Shown piece by piece: positions 14,701 to 26,700 of a stretch of DNA of 64,000 bases. Position numbers and translations under genes: made by a program. Source of the DNA: Dromaius novaehollandiae (taxonomy: Eukaryota > Chordata > Aves > Casuariiformes > Dromaiidae); the NCBI RefSeq assembly GCF_036370855.1, contig NC_088113.1, positions 18,620,501 through 18,684,500 on the forward strand. Reading direction: 5' to 3'. The notes below the pieces were generated by a model, which worked only from the letters and a program-made list of their open reading frames with translations, did not search any database and was not told the DNA's origin. Every line of letters starts with the position of its first letter. The stretch's first letter is position 1.

Positions 14701-17700
14701 TCTCTGAGTTGCCAAGGAGGGAAGGGTCCTGGATTATTAAGATGGGGAGCTGTGAGAGGACTAGGGAAACGCTTACAGGCAGTGAGCACCCAACTGCCCC
14801 TTTTCTTCCAGTGGGTGCCCAGCTCTTGTAGGCACTGTTGCAAGCTCACCCCAAGCACTGCTCAGTGCAAGGCCCATCTTGCACTCTGCAGGTACAACAG
14901 GCTCTCGGATCTGCACATACTGGGGTTGGGGGGAGATTTAAAATGCCTGTTTGTGAACGTGGCCCCTATCTTTGTCAAACCATTTCAGAGTAACGGGGGT
15001 CCCTCCTAACCTCTCAATATCTACAGGGCGATGCAGCTCGCATGGGTGCTCCTGGAGAGAAGGGGCCAAACGGACTTCCTGTGAGTATGGCAGCACAACC
15101 GATTGCCCTCGAGGCGTAACAGCAGCTTGGCCTTTCACAAAGATACCTTGTGGGGAGAGGAGAGGTTTGTTTTGTGCACTGCCTCCCAAGGGTGCCCATT
15201 TAAACCAAGACAAAATATACTTTTCCCACAATACAGAGGGGGAGCAGTGTACAAGATGCAGTGGAACACATCCGGAGTAACAACAGATAGTAGCACTAAA
15301 TAGTAATATAGAAGTACCCTGGCCTTTGGCCAGTCTCGCTCAGTTTAATATCTGAATTTGGGAGGGACTTTCCTTTCCATGTCCCAGTGATTTGCATCCC
15401 GTATTCAGGGAACTAAGATCTGGGATACAATTGACCAGGATTCAACAGTACTCTGAGCCATGTCCTTGGCTTACTCAGTGTTCACCGGCAAAATATCTCT
15501 CTCCAGTCTTCCAACTGTTTAAATGGAGGTAAAGCATTCCTTCCTTCCTGTCTTGTAGAATATCTTTAACATCCTTGGAGGGAGATTTCTGCAGTGCAAA
15601 ATGCTGCTGCTATTTTATTTGAATATTCCTCTTCTTTGCTCTAATTACCAAGCAGTAGCATATTCACTGCTAGGACAGTGAATGAGGGAAATTGAAGCCA
15701 TCATTTTCATGGCAAAAACTGCAGAAATGTAAATCCTCCATTACTTCAAGCAAACATTGCTCCTTGTATGTCAAATCAGACCAGAATAGCAAATTTAATA
15801 ACTCCACTTCTTCTGACACTGCTTTTTTCTTTTCTTTTTTGCAGGGATTGCCTGGAAGAGCAGGTATTAAAGGCTCAAAGGGTGAACCAGTAAGTGAATC
15901 TCTTTAATGATGAGTTCTGATGGGGAAGCTATTAACTGTGTTGTGTCAAGACTTTTTGGCTTTGGGGGATTAGTGCCCCCAAAGGGAGGGTTTACCCTGA
16001 AGTGAGGGTGCCCGTGTTCCTGCCCAGGCGGAGTTCCCCGGCAGCGATGAGCAGGCGTTAGGTACAACAACAACTGACAAGGGCCTGCTCTTGTTGAGAC
16101 AGCTCTTGCAGCTATTTCAGAGAAGACATATCGGATACATAGCCGGGTCACCAGTGGTTTGGTGAATCTCAGAAAGGGAAGCGTGCCCCTCTGTCAAGGT
16201 CCTGAGAGCAAGATTAATTTTCTGGGTTTTAAAGGGCTCTAGCAGAGTATCTGCAAGAGTATCTGCAAGCAGAAGCAGGATTTTCTCATCTGTCCTTCTG
16301 GAGACTTCTCCCCCCACAACACACACACACATATACCAGGAAAAAAGCCACCACAGAGCTCTAGATTGGCACCTACACGTGAGATGAAAGAAAATCTCAG
16401 ACAGACCAAGCAGTCTGTCACAAAGCAATTCTGGAAAGTCTCGTCTTTCTGTCCCTGCCATTCCTTTCTGTACTTCCCCCCTCTGCACCTGCATCTTTAT
16501 TCTTGCTAATCCTTGTGCATGTGAGATAGCTGCAGGAAGACGTTTCTCCTTGCACAACAGTGACACAAGGATGAATGAAGTGGGGTTCCCTGAGCATCCC
16601 TCCATCAGGGCTTCCCTGTCTTGCTGGGCCACTTCAGCCTGAGACGGGATGTGGTGGCACCACCCTGGGGCTGACAGCCCTCCCTAGTCACTGATCCTGG
16701 GGCAGAAGGTACAGCTCACCCAATCCCTGAATGTCTGTTGTATAGTCTTTTCCCTTCCTGGTCTTAAAACTGTAAAAGTTTAAGTCGGTTTTTATTTCCT
16801 CAGCCAAGTTTTAACTCCCTCTTTCACTCCCACGTTGTTGCCCAGTGTAGGACAGAAGTGACTGTCTGAAGATATGCCCCAAGTGAGTGTGTGCTTTCTC
16901 CTCTGCAGGGCAGTCCTGGAGAGATGGGAGAGGCAGGTCCCTCCGGAGAGCCAGGCATCCCTGTACGTAACCCTGCGACTTGCATCTGTCATGAGCTCTG
17001 CTGAGTGTGTTTTAAAAAACATGAAGCTGGCGCTCATGTGCTGCTCAAACTTAGTAACAAGATCAATGCTACAGCTCCTATAACACACGCCTGCCCGCGG
17101 TGATGGGTGGTCTCAGGCATCCCACGCTTGTGGGGAAGCTGCTCAGTGAGCGCGGTGCGATCCAGCTGGATGGACGCTTCCAGGCATGGATACACGTACC
17201 CTGTGCGGAGGTGCAAGCCCCCCGAGGCGGGCTGCGTAGCCTAGTCGATGCAGCAGCGGGCAGGGAGTTGGGGATTGAAATAACCTGGCTGCCGGCAGCG
17301 TGCAGCGGCTCTGTGGTGGGTTGGGAGGGTGGATTTGCTGCTCCCCAAGGGCATGGCTGACTTTGGTGTTGTTGCCAGGGTGATGCCGGTATTCCTGGTG
17401 AGAGAGGCCTGCCGGGGCCCAGAGGAGCAACTGTGAGTACATAACTGCTTCTTAAAGTGTAAATCAAATAGATACTAAAATAGAGTTTGGTACGTGGGAT
17501 TACTGCCTGGCTAAAATGAAAGGCGGTATTCTCTATGAGTGTTGTCTCTGGGGAGTTTCAGCAGACCCATGAGTGGGTCAGATCCTGCTCTCGCTGACAG
17601 CTCTGTGCAAATGCGAAGTGGTTCTTCCCCTTTCATGTAGCAAAGAAAGCTGAAGTTGTCAAGAGGCTTGTGGGGCTGATACAGTCAGCGCAGGAGAGCC

Positions 17701-20700
17701 TGGACAGCCAGCAATTCCCTGATCAGATAATAATGTTCAGCTTGTGCTGAATGTGAGTTAATGAAGTAATACTCCTATTAAGCTGTTCCAACACACATAG
17801 CCACCAGCACATGAAACACGAAATCCTTCCTGTTCCTGTGTTGCTTTCCTTGGAGCCGTAGCAGTTTATTGCAAAACCTGAGGCCGTATAAGCAACAAAA
17901 CTGGACAGCCTGCATGTTGCTGTATTGAATGACAGGAGCTCGAAATGTGTTAAAAAGTTGGTAGAACTGTTGACAACCTTTTGCCTTTCTTGCACCAAGC
18001 TGCACACTTTTCACAACTGCTTGGAAACACCCCAAAATTCACAACCATATGGAATGAGACCAAAACGATTTTCAGATGGGGAATCTGTTCACACATCCCC
18101 TATCTCATCTGTCCCCGCTTCCAGCCCTGCTGTGGCATCATCTTGCCAGGAGTTCGCAAAGGAAGCGAGTGTGGGTGAGAGTCACTAGGAAACATAACCC
18201 CTTGTACAGCCGGACAGTTTTCACTTTTATGCTGTGAACTGATGACATTCTGAAGCTTCAGGTTTAGAATCCATTGAGGTCCTCGATGGAGCGTTTTATT
18301 CCTGCATTCATTCCGTTCCCTATGTCGTCTCAGAGCCTAAGAGATACAGAGCTACAGGAACTGCAATGCAGACCTTCCAAAAAGAGCTACATGGCTGCTT
18401 ATTGTGTCCCTACTAAATGGCATATGATAAAAACATTTTTTGTTGTTGTTCACAATATTAAAAATGCTAGGATACCATTTATTTTCTCACTTCCCAACTA
18501 CTGTTGCTATTGTGGTTGGACCTGACCTTCCAGGGTTTTTGTGCCTTTTTTTTTTTTTTTTTTTAATATCTCATTTTGAAATCCAGAAGCCTACAGCAAG
18601 ACTAACATGATTTCTGGTACGTGTCACTTGGAAGAAATTGAACAATATAATGATTTATTGTTTGTGAGCAGCTGCTCTTTAAATGTCCAAGGAAAGGGAA
18701 ATCAGCCTTAGAAATAAACTAAATTAATAATATTTGCTTTCCTGTCTCCAAATTTTTCATCAAAATTGGATGCCTGAGAAAAGGTACTGTATTATTATAG
18801 CCAAAGAGCAAACATGATTGATTTAACTGTACTGGTGCAGACTTCCGCAGTGGAGGCAATAGCAATCAAACCAATGTTTATTTCTACTGATCTGTGTTGT
18901 TAGATTCCTAAGTTATATGAAATGTATTTAAGCCTGGGCTATTAAAATAGAAATTGTCCAGTGTTAAGACTATTTGGCTTAAACTAATTAGACTTTCCTT
19001 ATCATACCAAATCCAGGGTTATTTTATATTCAGGGGCCATCAAGATCTGCCAAATGTCAACACTTTTAAAAGCACTAGAACAGCAAAGTAATTTTGACAC
19101 ATTTAATGTTACTTTTATAGAGCTCTGTCTTTATAACTCTTAATTTCCTTGTTGAATTAAAAGCAGAAAGCAAAAGTGGAAAGAGTAGCCACAAAAATAC
19201 CTGAGTAGCTGACTGGTTCTTTGAAGACAGTAGTGTTGTATTGAAGCAGTTAGGCTCCTAGTTCTGGGCTTTCCATACAGAGTTACAGCCACACTGATCT
19301 GGTCAGCCAAGCAGGAATAAGGCGACTGATTTAGATCGTAAATTTAGTCACACTTCACAAATGAATTTCCTCTTCCTCTTGGTGATGGCCTGAAGAAATG
19401 AAATAAGACAGTGGAGGTTTGGATGCCAAGGTGAATTTGTAGGGCTAACAATTAGGGGAAAATGCATATAGATGCTTTTGAATTTTATTGTAAATAAATC
19501 TGGAAGAGTTTTGCAGGCAAAGCAAATACAGACACCTTTTTTAACACAGGGTGGGCCTGTCTTGTAGTCCCATGGATACTTGGCTTTTTGAGTATATTGG
19601 AGAGTCCATGCTGACTGAGGTGGCCAGTTTAAAGTTTATTGGAATCCCTCTACACTGCAGCTGGCAGAGGTGGCTGCAAAAGGAGACAAAGCTGAAGTCC
19701 CACTTTGTCACAGAAGTTTGCCTAAGGCACCTATTTGAAAAAGGCACTTTAGAAAATTGGATTTAGATGCCTAAATTACTTAGATTTTTATTTTACCCAA
19801 GATCTTTATCATATATCTGATTTTTCTCGATAGAAAACAATAGTCTCCTAACAGTAATGTTCATGTTCTCTCTGGAGTGCTGGGCTTTTAAAAGCACCTG
19901 CACTAAGAGAAAGCCTAAGAGGCTGTGTTTCCTATATTGCAGGTACAAAGCAAGTGGATGCAATTGCCATTTTTTATGTCTAAGTGCATGCAGCACATGT
20001 TTTACAGCAGTTTCTTCCAGAACTGGACCAATTAAATGCTTAGTACTGAGATGGCAGATCCCCTTTAATGTATATTTTCCATGCTATATCATAGTTCCAC
20101 CTTTTGCTGTCACTGATCTTTTCTGCTCGTGAGTGCGATATGTTTTTAAGTATTAATAATACAGAAATAAGCATTTTTGTTAATAGTAACTATTAATAAA
20201 GTTCAGCATACCCCAGGCATCACTGTAATGGCTCTTCATCAGCATTGCCACTGGGAAAAACTGTTCTGCAGTACAAAACTGCATGTTTCCTCTGTGTTAG
20301 AACTGAGTCAATTTAATTGCAGGTGTGACTTAACTGTCCCTGAATTATCTTCTTACAAGTGCTTATCCTTCTCATTTCAGGGCCCACTTGGTCTTCAAGG
20401 TCCGATAGGCGCTCCAGGTGTGAGAGGCTTCCAGGTCAGTATGCCGGTAACAAGAGTCATTTAATATGCATCACGTTCTGGCAGGCCACTGCTTAATGCA
20501 AACCTCTGGCAAGATAATGCCTGATGGCAACAAGTGATGGGAAGAAATGTCTTTCCAGTTGTCAGAACCTAGTTAACACCTTCATTAACATAGTGCGGTA
20601 GCAGGAAAACAGAGCCAGATGAGCTGCCTGCTAGAGCAAATGGTATTTAGTGTTTATTTACAGAAAATGAGTTTGAGTTTGATCTGCGTAAAGACATTCT

Positions 20701-23700
20701 ACTTTCTTTTAAACCTAGATATCCTCAGCCTATCTGGTTGAAAAAAGTGTTCAGTGCTAGCTTCTGAGCATGACTATATCAGTCAGGAGTTATAGATGTG
20801 ATTTTTTTAGAGAAAGAGCGAGGCCAGCAGCAGACTGGAGCACTTTGGCAGCATGGTTGACTGTGGTTGGGAAAGATGGTGGGGCAGAAGTCAGAATAAA
20901 TCGTACCAACCAAAGCAGAGTTTTGCCAGTGGAGACTGTGCCGTCTCTAGGAGTACTCTGCAAAGCCTTCTGGTGTTAAACCAGGCATTGGAGGCATTGT
21001 GGAGCCTGAAGGCTGCTTGCCCAGAAGGTTCATCTGCAATAAGACAGTGTTTCCTTGTCCACAGCACAGGAGATGAAGTCAGAATAAGCAGGAAATTCCT
21101 GGGACCTGGAGTCAGGGGACAGTCAGCGAGCAGTTATGGAAACTGGTGAATTTTGGGGATGTCACGGTTTTCTTGTCACTTTAAGCTCTAGCTCTTTTTT
21201 TAATTTTCCTAACAGGGTCCCAAAGGTGCCAGTGGGGAACCTGGCCTTCCTGGTCCAACTGGAATTCGTGGAGAGTTTGGTGACAGGGTAAGGAAAGGAG
21301 GATGCCTGTTTCTAATTCCTGTTTTGGAGACGTGAAAGAGGACCCCCAAATATTGTGTGGCTGGTATCATCCCAGAGAACACAAGTAGGCTGGGAAAATG
21401 CCAGTAGATTGGGCATCCCAATCCATCATTTGTAGCATTTGAGTGCCCAGGACAGACCCTACAGAAAAGTAATCCTGACCTTTGGGGCCTTCAGCATCCA
21501 GCCTGTCTCCAAAATTTACTTTTGGGTCTGTGTCTAGCTTTGCTCACATCACTTGGGGGGGCCAAAGTGATGAATAGTTTAAAACAATAGAATTCCTGTA
21601 TTGAATTTCACAGGGAAGAGAATTAAACAATTAAAAAGTATCTGAGGGACTGAAGAGAATGGAGGCCCACCATGGCCAGCTCCATCCAAAGGAGGGTGGA
21701 AGTGCAGGAAAATTAATCCTCAGGACTCACTGCTGAGGAAAAAGAGGGACTTCTCTTACCAAAGGCCTTAGTAGCAGGATGGTCGTTCAAGTCACTGATT
21801 TCCCCTGTGAGCTTGGATAAGGGAATTCATTTATCAGGGGCTCAGTTAACTACATGCAAAATTGGGGTTAACAATAATTTCCAGCTTTCCATGAATATTG
21901 TAAAAATTAATACAGTAATGATTATGAGGTGTTCAGATAAGGCAATACAGAGGCCAGACACATCCTGAAGAAAAAAGATCCACCGAAGTCTCCCATCCAT
22001 TCCTATCCTAGAGCCACCCTGCAGCAGCTCTGGTGGTGGATTAGGTGGGCCTGCTCTGGTGTGCTTCTGCATGTCGGTGGGAAGGTCAGGACACATCAAC
22101 CTTTTCTTAATTTGCTCTATCTTTTATATTAAAAAAAAAAGTGTCCTGTCTTTTTTTATGGTTTGACTCATGTTCCTGTCCATGTTTCCATTCCAGTTCC
22201 TGGAAGTCCTATTATTTTTAGACAGAATGGATTATTTTAAAGAGACTTTTGGGATCATATCCTAGCTAGAGTAGCAACCGTTTTTTCCTTCCCTGTTCTG
22301 TATATTGACTTCACTTAAGTCTTGCTTCCCATAAGCACAAGAGAGCTGATTTGCCCACTCTATTATTCAGAGGTTTGATTAGGGTTTCTGGACTTTTTAA
22401 AATTTTATTTTGCTCAGTGATTTTTTTCTGAACAGCAGCACACATGGGTCCCACACCTCAGGATAAATCCAGCTTTTTATTTAAATGAATTCATTCTCAT
22501 TTAAAAGAAGCCAGCAGGGCAGAGCGCACAGTGCTCATTTGGGGTTTGCAGGAGAACAGTGGCCATGTGTTCGCCGGCTGCCTTGACTCCAGCTTTAAGG
22601 TGAAGTTTCTGTGTAAATAATCACTGCGGCACCTTGGGGTTTCACAATGGCCCTTCTGTGCTAGGCTCCAGGCAGGTTTCAAAAAGCCTCTCAGTCGGGA
22701 GGACCGCGAATCTGGAAGGGTAAAACAGGCGGGTTATTGTGGAGCCGCAGGGTCCTGCCTGCGCTCAGAGCATCGCTGCGGTGAGAAATGTGTGTTCGGA
22801 GGGGACGTGGCCCCCGCGCCGGCCAGCCCCTTACGCAGCGAGCTGCTCCGAGCAAAGGGAAGGAAAATCTGACGCTTAATGCAAAGGAACTCGCAGTAAA
22901 AATATCTAGGTTTTATTCCTGGCTGTGAAGTTAAGTGCATTTACTCTTAAATGTCATTGCTGTTTCTCAGCTCCCCAGTTCATTAACAGCTTTCCCCAGG
23001 AAAACGTGCTGTCGTGAGCTCAGGTAGCCCCGGAGACTTTCCGCCTCCCCAAATGCAACCGGCACTTAGCCTAACTTCCATATAGCCTGTACCATCCCGC
23101 TGGTGGAAGCGGCAGCCGCCTGCAGCCTTAGTCCTCCATGCAGGCAGCGGTGATGGCTGAGCCGGGAAACAGCCTTGCAATTTTCCGCCCTTTCTGCTTG
23201 GCACAAGGTTTGGCCTGGGGAGAGGCAGAAACCTCGGAGCACGTCTCTATAGCTTAAGGAAACAGCCTTTCTTGCTGGGGGCGATGACACCCGCTGTGGG
23301 CTGGATGGAGAGCACGACCGAGCCGGTTTGCATCACAGACAGGATGGCACGCCGTCCTGACTTAAATAAAGATAGTAACAGCAAATGCAGGATCAATACA
23401 ACCCTATCGTCCCGGCTGCCTCTAACCCTTCACGCTCCCCTGAAATCAATTGTGGCTGGGTTTTTTTTTTTTTACTTTGCAAAAAATGATTCCTACCAGC
23501 CTGAGTTAACAGGTACTGGCATGTTTTTTCACAGTCCTCAGACTGGCTGTGTCCAGGAATATAAACCAGCATATCAAGAAGTTTATTGTTCTTGCATGAA
23601 GAATGTGTGAGTTTAGCGCAGTGGACCATAAGATACAGAACATCATTGAGATTATATAGAAACCATCTTGCTGTTGATGTGGGATATTGGGGAGAAGGTG

Positions 23701-26700
23701 AATTTGACAGTTATTGCTGATGGAGGTGGCAATGGGCAAACATTTTTTCTGAGGATTTTTATTATATATTATATATTTATTATTAATAAATTCCTGGGAA
23801 TTCTGAATGCCGCAAGTCTGGGGTAACGTCTCTAGCAGTGATTCTTTGCTACATGCTGGCATATGCTAGATGCCCAGGGAAAAATGTTAATTATGATTAG
23901 CTGGTAGAGTGGCAAAGACATGAGGATGGCCAGTGAATGTGGAACTGGTTGGTCTCAGGGCCCTTAAATTCTTGTCGCTCTTTCCCACTGCTAAGAATTA
24001 TTACTGTGGCAAATCACAGAGTTTTGAATCAAAATATTTAGGGCTAAGTTTTTCTCTAAGAGAGCGTTACCCATAAGTCTTTGGTGACTGACCTTTATTT
24101 TATTGCCATAAACTGCTATGGAGCATTGGAACTTCATGAAGTTGGAAGTATAAATCTAGATGACAATAAAATAGTCAGAAAATAATATATTGTATTTGCC
24201 ATTAGTACACATAAAATGGGAGTTATAAATGGTCTATTCATTCTTGTATTTCTACCTCCCACTGTCTGTTTTGCAGAGAACTTTTTTTTCTTTAAGAGAA
24301 ATCTCTTTCTTTTTTTCCATTTATTCAGTGCCTGTCTAGAGCAGAATGACATGCCCACACTGCATGAGTTTGTCCTCCGTTAACACTGTTCTGCTGAGCC
24401 ACCTCTAGGTCTAGGTATTAAAAAATGGTCAGTTTGGAGATGCCAGACCGATGAATGTGCCGTAGAAATCTGTTCAAAGGGTAAAGTGGTTGAATTTGCC
24501 CTACAGATTCTGCACTAGAGAAGCAAGTCTCGGGTTTCCTAGCTAACTCTAAATACCCAGGAAAACTGACAGTCCAAGGGGGCCTTGAAAAACCATCCTG
24601 ACTTTTTGCCCTTGTGGTACAAAAACATTCTCGTCCATTTTATACCATGAGTAAATTGAATCCACTTTTCCCATCATCAGGTGTGAAAGGGAGAGATCAA
24701 TCGCCCACCAGTCTCATCCTGGACCTTGTCCTGTAATTTGTGGATTTGTAAAATTGCTGTTTCAGGCTTGATATCGAGATGACAAAAATGAAAAATAGAT
24801 GGGCAGAAGGAAAAAAGGGTTTCTGCCCCTGCGATGTCTGGAAAAAGAAGGCTTTTGTGAAACTGGTTTTAAAAAGGCAAGAAAAAAGAGGATTAAATGC
24901 ACAGAAGTCATTTTAGTTTTATTTAGGGGCTAGGGCAGAAGATGGCCAGTTCCCGGTGGGAAGTGCTGCTCCTGCAGCCACCCTGCGCTGTAGCTGGCAC
25001 GACGTGTGGTCGGAGAAACTCTCCTGCACCGCACAAGCCAGCAACTTCAGAGTGCCACAAAACTAACAAGAAGGCTTAAAATCTCTTCTTATTTCTAAGG
25101 AATGGGAATGAGACTTGGTCCCTCCTCCTTGATGTTTAGGAGGCTAATTTCCACCCTCTGCCGTTGGAGGGAATATCCGGCCACACCAGGAGTTTACAGG
25201 AAAATAACAGTTTGAGCTCACTTGCTTTCTTTTGCTTATTCTCAGGGTCCTACCGGTGTCACTGGTCCCAAAGGTAACCAGGTAAGCGAAGCTGATCTTC
25301 CTTCTAAGATAATTTCATGTTGTGATCAACGTTCAACTGTACTTTAGCCACAGCCTGCTTTTCCCTCCCTTAAAATGAAAGTGGAGCAGATACCAACAAA
25401 ACACTTTTTGTTTCAGTTTTACCTGTGTTGATGAGAGAGACATATAAAAACGCTGTGATAAAAAAGCTAGACTTTGTGCTGTTTATTTTGTAACCATGAG
25501 GCATGAAGTATGTAAGCTCCTCGGAGCAGCATTCATTCCCCGAGTAAGTTTAGAAGCACAGCGTTTCACTGGGGCTATTCAAGTGACTAATGAAGAGGCT
25601 TCATCCTAGCCACAAAGCTTAGCAGACTAATAGACTAATTTAATCTTTTAATTTTTGCTGCTTAACTTCCATATTTGGATTAATCTCAGTGATGAGTGAG
25701 CCAATTTTCATTAAATATATAACTTATGCTAACAAATGACTGTTTTTTTGCAGAAAATGGAGTGCTTTTCCAGCAAGCGTTGCTGGTTTTGCTTGCAGAT
25801 TTCAGTTGCTGCATTTTGTTGCTAAGGGAAAGATCAATCTAGCCTCCACTTGTCTTGAAATAACTTCCTCTCTAGAGCCGTATGGTCACCATAACAATGT
25901 TCATTATCTGCTCTAATTGCTGTGTAATGTGCAAGCTCTGCTGCTTCGGCATAAGATCGGGAAATGCTGCATGCAGCAGCCCGTGGCGGCAGCGTGCAAT
26001 GAATCGTGTCGCTCCCAGCGATGCTCAAATTGCATGTGTCTCTGTTGGCTTGGGGAAAGGCGATCGACAAATTGATGCTCCTTGTTGCCGCTAGTAAAAG
26101 TCACGTCACCGGAGCTTTAGCCACCCTCACGTTAGGGGCTGAGACTGAGCTGCTGCCAAGCCTCTCCCCAGACCATGCGCAGAGAGAGGGTCCTCACCAG
26201 AAGGTGATGGATCATGTCTGTTTAAGGATGGGATGAAGCAGCTCTGGAAAGGACTCTGTGCTGAGGACAAAGCTGCACTGGACATTGAATATTTAGCAGC
26301 CATTGCAAACCCACCTTTTCTGTGAGTCCCAGAGCTGGGGAACCTGGAAGATATAGATTCTCTGGAAGAAACTTGTAAAAAGTGCCATTCCAGACACTTC
26401 ATGTCAGAGGCTGAGTGGGGCTGGGTAAACTGCTCCCCCTGAGGAGTGCTTGTTAAGGAGCCTCCGCCTGCCTGCGGGTGTCTGTGGTGATTGACTCTCG
26501 TCTCTATGAATCTGGCTTTTCATCCTGCATCTAAGTACCAGCCTGCCGCAAAGGGCACCTAGGCCTTGTGCGAGCTGCCTTCCACCGCGGGTTCCACTGT
26601 CAGCGGGGGAGCAGCTACTGTGGAGTTCGGCTTTGGGAAGAGAGACCTTCCTTTTGCAGGAGGAGCTGTATGAGCTGCTAGGTGTGCCTGTCTCCCTTAG

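Larger units (their letters stand above)
2714..17378 (+). other. COL9A3 introns between the first 17 exons in the window
   Basis: Introns of about 0.3-1.8 kb. They contain weak relics of old repeats (see 7,455-7,647, 8,110-8,122 and 10,981-10,993) and otherwise no feature I can name. ORFs inside run across splice sites or lack any family resemblance. Confidence 0.6.
21288..25245 (+). other. COL9A3 intron, 4 kb, with SINE relic and CpG cluster
   Basis: The longest COL9A3 intron here. It holds a probable MIR-type SINE relic (21,785-21,965) and a CpG-dense block (22,681-23,350), listed separately. The remainder is AT-rich. Confidence 0.7.
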
